Shown one piece after another: positions 17,815 to 26,042 of a stretch of 64,000 bases of DNA (positions within the stretch are counted from its first letter, which is position 1; the number at the start of each line of letters is the position of its first letter). Source of the stretch: Pseudomonadota bacterium (GTDB lineage: Bacteria > Desulfobacterota > Desulfovibrionia > Desulfovibrionales > Desulfovibrionaceae); NCBI GenBank assembly GCA_023390395.1, contig JAEWCY010000018.1, positions 1 through 64,000 on the forward strand, written 5' to 3'. A program made the translations under genes and the position numbers. The notes beneath the pieces were generated by a model that was given only the letters and a program-made list of their open reading frames with translations, had not been told where the DNA came from and did not search any database.

Positions 17815-17844
17815 AATCACCAGCTACTGGTTGTTGTGGCGAAA

Positions 17845-17884
17845 ATAACAAAGGGGCCGAATGATATACCACCATTCAGCCCCT
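17845..17884 (-). terminator. Terminator after hxsA
   Basis: AGGGGCTGAATG pairs with CATTCGGCCCCT (one G-U pair, 9-base loop) and is followed on the minus strand by TTTGTTATTTT. It starts six bases after the hxsA stop and separates the His-Xaa-Ser operon from the exported nuclease-like genes. Confidence 0.75.
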
Positions 17885-17889
17885 CGGAC

Positions 17890-18162
17890 TTAATACCCAG
17901 ATCTATGCGAAGAATGAGAAGCATGCGACGCATGAGAAGAATGCGAATAATGCCCAGCCAGTTGTAAAAAAGACCCAGATTTAGAATCTTCAACAGCCTT
18001 GTCCAACTGAAGAGGCTTAACTTCTTTAACGCCTCCAGAATTGGAAATGCTGGGGCCGACAACAATATTACCATTATTGGCAGAGGAAGTCATTGGGGCA
18101 AAACCCAAAGCGGTCACTGCGACGCTCAAGAAAAAAACTAGTTTTTTCACAAAATCTTTCAT
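17890..18162 (-). CDS. hxsA: His-Xaa-Ser repeat protein HxsA (RiPP-like substrate)
   Basis: A 90-residue protein with an N-terminal signal sequence (residues 1-28, KKLVFFLSVAVTALGF core) and a C-terminal run of six exact His-X-Ser triplets at residues 71-88 (HYS HSS HAS HAS HSS HRS), ending Gly-Tyr. This is the defining substrate of the His-Xaa-Ser system, whose two radical SAM enzymes are expected to modify the repeat; the chemistry is not known to me. GGAGG lies four bases before the ATG at 18162. It is the last gene of the hxsDBCA operon, 19 bases after hxsC, and is followed by a terminator. Confidence 0.88.
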   Translation of the reverse strand: MKDFVKKLVFFLSVAVTALGFAPMTSSANNGNIVVGPSISNSGGVKEVKPLQLDKAVEDSKSGSFLQLAGHYSHSSHASHASHSSHRSGY

Positions 18163-18181
18163 AGCACCTCCATTCCGCAAG

Positions 18182-19303
18182 TTAAAGTTTAGGCCGCAAA
18201 TTTGGACTTAAGCGTGCTGATGTCGTGAATATACCACAACAACGATCACGCAAAACACACGGGGTACAAAGTTCAATATAAGAATTCTTCCAATCCGATA
18301 TAGACTGCCTGCAATATTTCCAAAGTGTTTCGTCAAGCAAGCATAACGGCGTATTGTATATTGAAGCAGATATACCAGCCCTGCTAAGCACCTGAATAGC
18401 TTCTGAGAAGTAATTACTACATTCAACAGGGTCTATCCAAACATCATCAAAATTATTAGCAGCAAGGCCAACAACCTCCAGGCTCATCAGGGCAACATGG
18501 AAAACGAAAGGAAAGTTTTTAACAACAAACTCAGCAAAAGAGACCATTCTACGAGCGTTGAGCTTTGTCAAAACGAAGCGAATCTCAACAGGAAGTCCGA
18601 ATCTAGCTAAGTTTTGAATGCCATAGACCGTCTTTTTGAATGCGATATTTGAAGAAACAATACGATTGTGAATCGAAGCAGTGTCCGCATGAAGGGATGT
18701 GCAGAATGTTGTCTTGTCAGGACACTCAGCAGCGACTTCCGATGCAAAGTCTAAATCTGAAAATGTTTGACCATTAGTCAAAACGTCTACTCTGCGCTTA
18801 TTGTGATCAAGTCTCAACACAGACAAATACTTGATAAATCGTTTCCGAGGCAAAGTCGGTTCGCCCCCAGTTATACATACTGGCTCTTCCCCTTGTTTAT
18901 CCAGCAAAGACAGCACTCGCATAATCACAGCATCGTAATTTTCAGCATCATTTGCGGGAGGTTGAGGACACATCAAGCATTCACAGTTGCACCTGGAAGT
19001 AACAAACAGACAATTACTCGTGCTGCCTTTTCTCCACAAAAATTCAATTACTCCATCTTTCCTCAATCTTAGTATGTCACCATCTTGAATGATGTCGACG
19101 TTGTTTTTTTGATCTAACAAAATAGAAGGAGACAGTAATGGGGCTTCAGAAGAATTATTTCTTACATGAGCCAAGTAGCCAAATCCACGATTATCATCGA
19201 TCGAAACATATGACTGCCGATCAAAAAAAGGAATATCGGTTCGACTCGCCACCCCAATCAAAGGAGATCGGATATGTTTTGCTTTTCCGAAAGCCTTAAG
19301 CAT
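18182..19303 (-). CDS. hxsC: His-Xaa-Ser system radical SAM maturase HxsC
   Basis: A 373-residue radical SAM protein. The iron-sulfur motif CxxxCxxC is C105, C109 and C112 (RCNCECLMC), followed by the SAM-binding glycine motif CITGGEPTLP. The C-terminus has additional cysteines (ELCTPCVLRDRCCGIF) that may hold an auxiliary cluster. The N-terminal 90 residues (SPLIGVASRTDIPFF) match the family-specific region of HxsC. It overlaps hxsB by 8 bases and is directly followed by hxsA. Expected role: modification of the His-X-Ser repeat before or during export. Confidence 0.9.
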   Translation of the reverse strand: MLKAFGKAKHIRSPLIGVASRTDIPFFDRQSYVSIDDNRGFGYLAHVRNNSSEAPLLSPSILLDQKNNVDIIQDGDILRLRKDGVIEFLWRKGSTSNCLFVTSRCNCECLMCPQPPANDAENYDAVIMRVLSLLDKQGEEPVCITGGEPTLPRKRFIKYLSVLRLDHNKRRVDVLTNGQTFSDLDFASEVAAECPDKTTFCTSLHADTASIHNRIVSSNIAFKKTVYGIQNLARFGLPVEIRFVLTKLNARRMVSFAEFVVKNFPFVFHVALMSLEVVGLAANNFDDVWIDPVECSNYFSEAIQVLSRAGISASIYNTPLCLLDETLWKYCRQSISDWKNSYIELCTPCVLRDRCCGIFTTSARLSPNLRPKL

Positions 19304-20738
19304 CTTTATTTGCCTTCTTAGGAATCACCCAAGACCAAAATACATCTAAGTCATTCGGGTCAGCCTTAGCTATCATATCAAAAAGCATATCGAACAATGC
19401 AAGATGCATATCGCAAAAAAAACTTCCAGGTCTAAATCCAACAACATCACCGGTTTCCAAGTAATTCCTAACGGGATCTACTCCGCAATACACCTGATAC
19501 GCACACCACGCACAACTAGGCGTTGTTTCAATACAAGAATCAGTTACGATCCGCTTAAGCTTCTCACCATTAAAAACATCAACATACTTGTCTTGACAAA
19601 CGTTACCCAACCTAAAATGGTAGTCTCCCATCCTAGACAGCATTCGGCCTTCATCCGACGGATAGACATCCCCATTGTAGTCGTAGATCACACCACTAAT
19701 CCCTGCCCCCGCAGGTGATTGAAGATCGACAAAACCTGTGGGGTAAGATGTCAATATTCTTGTTAAAAGCAATTGAGCATAGTACTCAACGAAATATTGA
19801 CCGGCTTTATTTTTCTCTATAATATAATCCAATCCTGACCTATAAGCCTGAATAAATTCATTGGGGCTATAGCCAATCTCTTCAATTCTTTCATGTGCGA
19901 AACCGTAAGGATTGAGCGGTCTAAAAAAGATTCCTTCGAATCCTTTTGACATATATTCATCAACTATCTGAGGAAAATATTTCAGACTTTTCCTTGTCGT
20001 TGTCATCAATGCAGACACTGGCACGCCTCGACAGGAACAATCTCTTAACCTTTCAGCGAACAACTCGTGAGAACTCTTCAATGTTCGAAGCTTTCTATTA
20101 TGGTCATGAATAGACGCAGGGCCATCTAGCGAAGTTGAAATTTTGATATTTTCGGATTTTATGTAAGCTAATTTTTCCGGTGTCATAAGAGTAAGATTTG
20201 TGCAAATTACCAATGAAAGATCTTTCCTCGCGACTATATTCTTTTCTTTAGCGTATTCAACAACTGCTTGAATGACATCCCAATTCAAAAGAGGCTCACC
20301 GCCTTGGAATTCTATCTTAATATTTTTGTTTGGTGAATTAAATATGAAATCTACAATTTTTCGCGAAGTATTGACGTCCATGTCATATTGTAGAGCTTCT
20401 TCCCCCTCGCAGGACACTTGACAATATTCACATTTTTGGTTGCACCGAACTGTCACTACCATCATATGGAGAGAAGTAAAATTTTTCAAAAAAGCTTTTC
20501 TTGTCCTGTATTTGATAGATGCAAGATTTACTGCCAGATCATGGTCCGTAAAGCTCAAAAATCCCTTACTCTCTAGGTCCGAGGTTAGATCATCCCCTCG
20601 ATTAAGCCCGTGATTAATAAATTGCTTAAAATTCGCGTCTCTTAAAAAATTAAAATCACCCGCGTAATTAACTAGCAACACCCTATCCCCACCCAGTCGA
20701 CGAAAAGAATGTGGGAGAATTAAATAATCACTGCTCAT
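19296..20738 (-). CDS. hxsB: His-Xaa-Ser system radical SAM maturase HxsB
   Basis: A 480-residue radical SAM/SPASM protein. The N-terminus (YLILPHSFRRLGGDRVLLVN, then AGDFNFL) is the family-specific segment of HxsB. The cluster motif is C99, C103 and C106 (VRCNQKCEYC), followed by EFQGGEPLLNW. The C-terminal region carries a SPASM-type cysteine set (CIETTPSCAWCAYQVYCG and a later FFCDMH). The ATG at 20738 begins one base after the hxsD stop, so translation is coupled; an in-frame TTG at 20750 is less likely. It overlaps hxsC by 8 bases. Confidence 0.92.
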   Translation of the reverse strand: MSSDYLILPHSFRRLGGDRVLLVNYAGDFNFLRDANFKQFINHGLNRGDDLTSDLESKGFLSFTDHDLAVNLASIKYRTRKAFLKNFTSLHMMVVTVRCNQKCEYCQVSCEGEEALQYDMDVNTSRKIVDFIFNSPNKNIKIEFQGGEPLLNWDVIQAVVEYAKEKNIVARKDLSLVICTNLTLMTPEKLAYIKSENIKISTSLDGPASIHDHNRKLRTLKSSHELFAERLRDCSCRGVPVSALMTTTRKSLKYFPQIVDEYMSKGFEGIFFRPLNPYGFAHERIEEIGYSPNEFIQAYRSGLDYIIEKNKAGQYFVEYYAQLLLTRILTSYPTGFVDLQSPAGAGISGVIYDYNGDVYPSDEGRMLSRMGDYHFRLGNVCQDKYVDVFNGEKLKRIVTDSCIETTPSCAWCAYQVYCGVDPVRNYLETGDVVGFRPGSFFCDMHLALFDMLFDMIAKADPNDLDVFWSWVIPKKANKDA

Positions 20739-20739
20739 A

Positions 20740-21072
20740 TCAATCGCCAATCACTAATTTCTCTACAGGCATAAAAGCTTGCTTGACAATAAGATTTTTA
20801 ATTTTAGAATTCATTTTTTCCAAATCAAGTCGAATTTGATGGTCAAGCACAGCATTGCAAAATTCTTTAGCTATAAACTCGAGATCCACCTCGATACCTT
20901 CTTTTAATTCAAAGCGGACTAGATTTTCTTCCATGTCATAAGGCTTGATAAATATATAGCAATGTTTGGTAAAGCCAAAGGCCGCGTTCTTTATCGCTTC
21001 TGGTTCATAAAAAGTTTTGTGCAGATGTATCTGGATAGAGTCGTTTTTGTTTAAAGTTCTTATGCCTTCCAT
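20740..21072 (-). CDS. hxsD: His-Xaa-Ser system protein HxsD
   Basis: A 110-residue protein without catalytic motifs, assigned to HxsD from its size, position and sequence pattern (IQIHLHKTFYEPEAIKNAAF, then GFTKHCYIFIKPYD). GAGG lies six bases before the ATG at 21072; an ATG four codons upstream has a poorly spaced site. It is the first gene of the operon. By analogy with other radical SAM RiPP systems it may bind the precursor and present it to the maturases, which is inference. Confidence 0.85.
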   Translation of the reverse strand: MEGIRTLNKNDSIQIHLHKTFYEPEAIKNAAFGFTKHCYIFIKPYDMEENLVRFELKEGIEVDLEFIAKEFCNAVLDHQIRLDLEKMNSKIKNLIVKQAFMPVEKLVIGD

Positions 21073-21406
21073 CGTGAACCTCATTTCCTTTTAACGTTTC
21101 AATGGTAACGGCTTAATAGCGCTGGGCGGATTTAGTCAAGCAATTTCCTGTATTAAAAACGATAATTCTATACCACGACCCGGAGAAATGCTTGAAAAAT
21201 TTAATATGCGAGCGTGGTTACATTTCCCGCAAAAAAGTAATCATCAATCCAGACGAGCCGACGGCGTCCACTAAGCCTATCATGCTCCCCAGTGCCCGCT
21301 GCTTTACTGCCAGATTTATTTCGGGGCCGGAGTAAGACTTGCTGGCCGTGCCCTATGCCGGCTAGAGATTCCCGCAGGCGAGGAGCTAATCAACCTTGAG
21401 GACAAA
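21073..21406. other. Divergent spacer between hxsD and the DUF3024 gene
   Basis: About 330 bases without a gene. It must contain the hxs operon promoter and the promoter of the DUF3024 gene. I see no strong palindrome or promoter that I would commit to. Confidence 0.35.
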
Positions 21407-21760
21407 ATGGCCATCACCGAATTCGAACAGCACCGGCTAGAAAGCATCCTGAAGAAATTCTGCGACGAGCAGGGTCCACCGGCCCATATTCGTGATCAGC
21501 TTCAATGGGGCTTCAGAATCGACCCTGTGCTGCAAACCGTGGAGCTATTCGAAATCCGCCCCTATTTCATGGACGCCAGCCGGAAAATCGAAAGCAGGTT
21601 TGCCCAAGCGGCCTATGTGAAGACTTCCAAGACCTGGAAACTCTACTGGATGCGCGGGACAGGCAAGTGGACCAAGTATGATCCATGCCCGAAAGTGAAG
21701 ACGATTGAAGAGTTCTTAAAAACTGTCAAAGAAGATGAGTATCATTGTTTTTTTGGGTGA
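21407..21760 (+). CDS. DUF3024 family protein
   Basis: A 117-residue protein with the DUF3024 pattern: LQTVELFEIRPYFMD, then AAYVKTSKTWKLYWMRGTGK and WTKYDP, ending with CFFG. Family function is unknown. GAGG lies six bases before the ATG. A broken copy of residues about 44-95 of this gene is found 4.4 kb away at 25786-25937, so the locus has been part of a duplication or recombination. It is divergent from the hxs operon. Confidence 0.85.
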   Translation: MAITEFEQHRLESILKKFCDEQGPPAHIRDQLQWGFRIDPVLQTVELFEIRPYFMDASRKIESRFAQAAYVKTSKTWKLYWMRGTGKWTKYDPCPKVKTIEEFLKTVKEDEYHCFFG

Positions 21761-21915
21761 TAAACAATACAAGTTAAGCAATGCTTGCTTTGGTCAAATA
21801 ATGATTTACAGCAAGAATAAAATCCCGCCAATATAGTCTCAAATATTTGTCTTAAGGTGTCAGATGCTGTGTCAAAAATCACGAAGCGAACATGCGGAAG
21901 GTGTTATTCAAGATT

Positions 21916-23058
21916 TTACATGGGTTCATATTTGTCTAGCCATTGTATTTTTTTAAAGAGAGACAGGCACCTTTGTCCGAACTCGCTGTCTACAGATTCG
22001 GCATAGCTAATTAATCCAAAAATGTGATTCTTAAAACCAATTACAGATTTAAATCCAACTCTCAAACAGTGATCAGCAACGCCAAACTTTCCAGCATAGT
22101 AAAGATGATTCTTTAAATTTGCTTTAAATTCTTTGGTAAGTCTTGGTTTGTCAGTATCCACAAGAAGGCCAGTGACAATTTTTTTTGCTCCCGGAGGAAT
22201 GATTTTGGTCTTTCGTAAATTATTTAAAAAACCAAACCTAGCAAGAACAATTGATGCGTCTTTGATAATTTTTTTGGACCTCTCCCGTCCTAGATCGACT
22301 GAAGAAAATGTAATATCGTCAGAGTACCGTGTATAGCAGCAGCCATGATTTTTAGCCAGTGCATACAATTCTTCATCGAGATTTTTACAGCAGATATTTG
22401 CAAGCATAGGGCTGGTAGGCGCTCCCTGTGGCAAATGCCCTATATGCCAACTGCGAAGATTGTGTTCATTGAAATAAAACTTATACTTCCGGTTAGCTAC
22501 CCATCTCTTGCTCTTATAATATTTTCGTGAACATTTATGTGTTTTTGTGCACAGCCTTGAAAATTCAAACGCCAGGAGAGGAGAGTAGCCAAGACCTTTA
22601 AAATATTTAAATATTTGAATCTCGCTAATGGATTCAAAAAAGTTCACAATATCCATCTTGACCAACCACTTTGCACCGCAATGAGCGGCACTATTTCCAT
22701 ACGGAGTGCAGCGGGGGGCGTAGGCAGTCGAAGAATGATGCAAGGTTTGCAACGACAAAATGTTTTTGTGTATCCACCTCTGGATATGCATTAAAAGAGT
22801 TTCTGGGACAGTTATTACGCGAAAGCCTCCAGACATTTTTGTCATGTTGAATGTTCTATATGGATCTCTTCTTCTTGAAACAATAGAATGCAAATATTCA
22901 AATGGAGTGTCTGTCGTGATAGCCAAGTGATTCAAGGTAAGCAATTGCGGGGCATTAGGTGACAACGCCTCAAGACGTTCGCGCAATATCCGTAAATATC
23001 TCTCGGAATATCCAGCTTTTTGTCCTTGAAGACTATATGAATGGAGGGGGAAGCCCAT
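21916..23058 (-). CDS. Retron-type reverse transcriptase
   Basis: A 380-residue reverse transcriptase with the retron signatures in order: an NAxxH-like motif NSAAH (122-126), D136 in KMDIVNFFESI, LPQGAPTSPMLAN (209-221), the catalytic YSDD box (245-248) and the VTG motif in KKIVTGLLVD (295-297). There is no maturase or endonuclease domain, which argues against a group II intron. In retrons this enzyme copies the adjacent msd RNA into single-stranded DNA that stays joined to RNA and neutralises a toxic effector until phage infection. It is the last gene of the operon, preceded by a 159-base structured RNA region. Confidence 0.92.
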   Translation of the reverse strand: MGFPLHSYSLQGQKAGYSERYLRILRERLEALSPNAPQLLTLNHLAITTDTPFEYLHSIVSRRRDPYRTFNMTKMSGGFRVITVPETLLMHIQRWIHKNILSLQTLHHSSTAYAPRCTPYGNSAAHCGAKWLVKMDIVNFFESISEIQIFKYFKGLGYSPLLAFEFSRLCTKTHKCSRKYYKSKRWVANRKYKFYFNEHNLRSWHIGHLPQGAPTSPMLANICCKNLDEELYALAKNHGCCYTRYSDDITFSSVDLGRERSKKIIKDASIVLARFGFLNNLRKTKIIPPGAKKIVTGLLVDTDKPRLTKEFKANLKNHLYYAGKFGVADHCLRVGFKSVIGFKNHIFGLISYAESVDSEFGQRCLSLFKKIQWLDKYEPM

Positions 23059-23217
23059 AACCTACTTTACCTCGCGTTAGCGAGGTTTCAATGACCTTTA
23101 CCCCGTAGACAACGAAGGAAAGGGAAAGGTTATTGAGACCTTGATTAATCTTGAGCTTTCTCTACGAGTTCGAACTACGAACTCTACAGCCCTGAGTACA
23201 GTGGGTTGCCACCATAG
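23059..23217 (-). ncRNA. Candidate retron msr-msd RNA
   Basis: On the minus strand, in order: a possible a1 arm (AACCCACT, 23200-23207), a 7-bp hairpin (GAGTTCG/CGAACTC, 23066-23084 region offset to 23166-23184), a long stem with 14 of 16 pairs (23125-23140 with 23084-23099, 25-base loop), a 6-bp hairpin (CCTCGC/GCGAGG, 23070-23085) and a possible a2 arm (AGTAGGTT, 23059-23066) directly before the reverse transcriptase ATG. The a1/a2 match is 7 of 8. This arrangement, short hairpin then long hairpin between complementary arms upstream of the enzyme, is that of a retron non-coding RNA. Exact ends and the branch guanosine cannot be fixed by eye. Confidence 0.65.
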
Positions 23218-24420
23218 TCAGTCTTCCCTAGGAGTTCGACTTGCCCCTCCGAGTTGTACTGGGTAGTACATTTTGACGCATTGATCAACAAATTTAACAT
23301 TCTCTTTGGGATTGATCTTATTCCGATGCAGAAAATCTCTTCCAAAAGAAGTTAGCTCGCAAGAATCATTTAGTAGTCCAAATTTTTTTCCTATTTCAAG
23401 TAATCTCGTAAAATCAGATTCAGAAATTAACAACAATTCTTTTATTGATTCCAAGCGAACCCTGGATGATATCAACCCCAAGACCATGACTAACAATTTT
23501 GTTTTTATTGCTTCTTCTTTTTCTAGCAAAGACAATGCGAGTTGAAATTGTCGTTTCGACCATAATATTTCTGAATAAGATCTTATGGTTCCTGATTTGA
23601 AGTATTTATACAACGCAGGAGAAACAGATCGTTCCCGAAATGGTGGCTTGTAGCTTTTGTACGCTCCCCAAAGGCAAGAAGGCGTTGTGTTAGGGCAGCT
23701 ATGTTGAAAAATCATAGATGTCATAATGCCGTGGTAACCAAGCGAAGCGTTCGGTCTATGTGAACGTTCTCCGTATCTCCGAAAAAAATCCATAATATTA
23801 GGATCGTCCCAAAGGCTTGGCTCGACTGGCAGTTTGATGTGAAAGCGAATTGTTTCAGAAAAACAAGGGATTGCGTTTAAAATATGTCTAATTCCTTGTG
23901 GATGAGCCGCGTATGCGACAACCCAGATGTGGCATTTTTTATACGACACCCAACTTTTTATGCTCTTATGCAAAAAATGTTTGTAAAACTTCTCAACGCT
24001 TTCGCCGGATCCAATTATGTCGTCAACAATTAAAATCTGCTTAATTTTTTCTGCCCTTAACTGTGCAATTGTCGGCTGGACTTGAAACTTTTTGTTATTC
24101 ATTCGTTCTAAATTCTCTAAAAAGTATCCAAGCATATGGCCACTTGAAAAGTGCTCTCTTCGTTCTTTTTTTGGGATGCCGTCGACATCATTGCTTTGGT
24201 GAATATTTACTTTCGCAATATCTTTCAGCAAAGGAATAACAGCAACTCGATTTGAGCTGCTGTTATTCGAAATTTCATCAATAATCTTAAAGATAGATGA
24301 GAAAAAGTCGTCGTGAGAGACAAGGGAAAGTGTTTGCAATATATATTTTGCAATGCTTTTGTCAGAATCTGGCATTGTTTCCATCCATTTTAAGGATGCT
24401 TCTGCATCTTCTAGCAACAT
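23218..24420 (-). CDS. Phosphoribosyltransferase-like retron effector with winged-helix C-terminus
   Basis: A 400-residue protein. Residues about 125-145 contain a type I phosphoribosyltransferase PRPP loop (ILIVDDIIGSGES, 129-141), in a Rossmann-like setting. The C-terminal 90 residues look like a winged helix (RVRLESIKELLLISESDFTR, LLEIGKKFGLL). Some retron types carry PRTase/winged-helix accessory proteins, which are candidate toxic effectors held in check by the RT-DNA complex. The ATG at 24420 is chosen because AAAGGA lies six to seven bases upstream and it starts 25 bases after the preceding gene; the frame itself is open to 24522. Target nucleotide or protein is unknown. Confidence 0.78.
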   Translation of the reverse strand: MLLEDAEASLKWMETMPDSDKSIAKYILQTLSLVSHDDFFSSIFKIIDEISNNSSSNRVAVIPLLKDIAKVNIHQSNDVDGIPKKERREHFSSGHMLGYFLENLERMNNKKFQVQPTIAQLRAEKIKQILIVDDIIGSGESVEKFYKHFLHKSIKSWVSYKKCHIWVVAYAAHPQGIRHILNAIPCFSETIRFHIKLPVEPSLWDDPNIMDFFRRYGERSHRPNASLGYHGIMTSMIFQHSCPNTTPSCLWGAYKSYKPPFRERSVSPALYKYFKSGTIRSYSEILWSKRQFQLALSLLEKEEAIKTKLLVMVLGLISSRVRLESIKELLLISESDFTRLLEIGKKFGLLNDSCELTSFGRDFLHRNKINPKENVKFVDQCVKMYYPVQLGGASRTPRED

Positions 24421-24445
24421 TATTATTTCCTTTGTCCCGAAAAGT

Positions 24446-25288
24446 TCATTTGTTTTTTTGGCCAATGTTTCGCAAGCCATTTGTTTCAATAAGAAAACTT
24501 GCAAGTGCTGCGCCGACTCCAACGACTAATCTCGCGTGCCGGGGTGATATCCCAGAGTGTCGGATTTTGCCATGACCGGTGCCATAAATATTGCGCAGTT
24601 CGTATATGCCTGTAACAACTTGTCCAAGATTGCTTAAAACGCGGCGAACAATCTCTGCGCCTTTGACCGATTCATGTATTTCTGATGGGTCGAGTTTTAA
24701 TTTTTTTTGCACTTTTTTAAGTAATTTCGGAAGGTCTTCTTTGCACTCGCCATCGCCAAATCTCATTAACACTGTTTTCATGACACTTTCGAGCATTTCT
24801 TTTGTAGAGCCAACTGCCAGCTCTGGATCTGCCTCTATCGATTCGCGAATTCTTTGTATATGTTTTGACAAATTGAATGAATTATCTAGAGCAACTTTTT
24901 CTGTAACCGAAATGCTAGGATGAATGTGGCCAAACAATTCTTCAAACAACTGCGGCTCCTGGTCTCGAAGCCAGTCGTGAAATTTGCAATAATCAACAAG
25001 AATATTAAAGTTGCCTTTGTCGAGATCGATCAATCGACCAAGGACTTCCAAAACACAACCTGGATAATCGTCATCTCCGAAACTAAGACTTCTAAGGAGT
25101 CTTGGATGAGAATTTATAATGTCTCTCCCATTTATTAGGTATGTTACCTCGTCCCAATTTTCGGAATCGAATTTTGAAACCATACAACGCTTTAAAGCGA
25201 GGACAGCCTTTGGAGGTATTTCTGGACTTGCCGGATTGCTAATTACTTGACTACCCACTCGGTTCACCCTTTTTTTTAAAAATATCAT
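24446..25288 (-). CDS. Abortive-infection-type protein (Abi_C-like) of the retron operon
   Basis: A 280-residue protein. The C-terminal half fits the abortive infection C-terminal domain: GSTKEMLESVMKTVLMRFGD, then VRRVLSNLGQVVTGIYELRN and IYGTGHGK, ending SPRHARLVVGVGAALASFL. The RN...G.GHG signature resembles the active-site region of HEPN-like RNases. The N-terminal half has no recognised domain. It is the first gene of a three-gene operon with the PRTase-like protein and the reverse transcriptase. I infer that it is either a second effector or the sensor of the system. The start codon at 25288 has only a weak ribosome site. Confidence 0.72.
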   Translation of the reverse strand: MIFLKKRVNRVGSQVISNPASPEIPPKAVLALKRCMVSKFDSENWDEVTYLINGRDIINSHPRLLRSLSFGDDDYPGCVLEVLGRLIDLDKGNFNILVDYCKFHDWLRDQEPQLFEELFGHIHPSISVTEKVALDNSFNLSKHIQRIRESIEADPELAVGSTKEMLESVMKTVLMRFGDGECKEDLPKLLKKVQKKLKLDPSEIHESVKGAEIVRRVLSNLGQVVTGIYELRNIYGTGHGKIRHSGISPRHARLVVGVGAALASFLIETNGLRNIGQKNK

Positions 25289-25496
25289 TCATGAAATACT
25301 ATGCTCAGTCAATATTCTTGCCCCGAAAAAGCACCCTAAAAGTCTTTCGAGCCAGCCTAATCGCTAGTGGCTGCATACATCTATCATAACAATTTCCCTG
25401 ATCAAGCAGTTTCCAGGTCCACCCTCAACTCGGTCAGCACGACGGGAACACCGATAAAATGAACCACCGATGAGCCATCTACCCCCAACGCGCAGC

Positions 25497-25786
25497 CCTC
25501 TGCGCATTGTGTAGCGCCTCACCACGCCCTCATTTTCCGGCTCATTTCGCCCACTCGGCCGGACCCGCCCCGGCATCTCAAAATTTCAAATTTCGACGAA
25601 TTCGATGTATTATACTGAATTTACACATGATCCACGAAAAATCTGCATTCAAATTCATTCAAATCTTATCAACACTATGAAATTCTATACTATTTCAGAA
25701 ATTCAGCGCCGACACACGGCCAAGATGGGACAAAAAAGCGAGGGGGGGGGATTGCGGATAAATCGGGTCCACCAACGATGCCAACA
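25497..25786. repeat. Diverged direct repeat, copy 1
   Basis: This stretch of about 290 bases is a clearly related but diverged copy of 30301-30609, in the same orientation. Shared blocks include TGCGCATTGTGTAGCGCCTC near the left end and GATTGCGGATAAATCGGGTC near the right end. Both copies contain a series of TTCAAA words (25648-25665 region here) that look iteron-like. It has no gene. The copy ends abruptly at a fragment of the DUF3024 gene. Confidence 0.8.
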
Positions 25787-25937
25787 TGGGAGCTATTCAA
25801 AATCCGCCCCTATTTCATGGAGCCAGCCGGAAGATCGAAAGCAAGCTTGCTAAAGCGGCCTATGTGAAGACTTCCAAGACTTGGAAAGCCTACTGGATGC
25901 GCGGGACATGCAACTAGATCAAGTATGATCCATGCCT
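25786..25937 (+). pseudogene. Broken fragment of the DUF3024 gene
   Basis: About 150 bases matching codons 44-95 of the gene at 21407-21760: GAGCTATTC, CCGCCCCTATTTCATGGA and AAGACTTCCAAGAC are kept. It lacks the 5' half and the 3' end, has a one-codon change in length near the start of the match, and has TAG where the intact gene reads TGG. Its left edge coincides with the end of direct repeat copy 1, so it marks a recombination junction. Confidence 0.85.
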
Positions 25938-26042
25938 TTTCAGCATAACCAGCAACACCACATCATTAACACTATAAGCACTACATCTGCTTTTTTCAAT
26001 TAATCCGACTCATATTAAATATTTACTACATAAGACAATTGC

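Noticed and set aside
21916..23058. Group II intron or diversity-generating retroelement as the source of the reverse transcriptase
   Set aside because: No maturase/endonuclease domain, no intron ends, no variable-region repeat pair; the VTG and NSAAH motifs point to a retron.
24423..24522. Upstream extension of the PRTase-like protein overlapping the Abi_C gene
   Set aside because: A well-placed AAAGGA before the ATG at 24420, just after the Abi_C stop, explains the start without a 77-base overlap.
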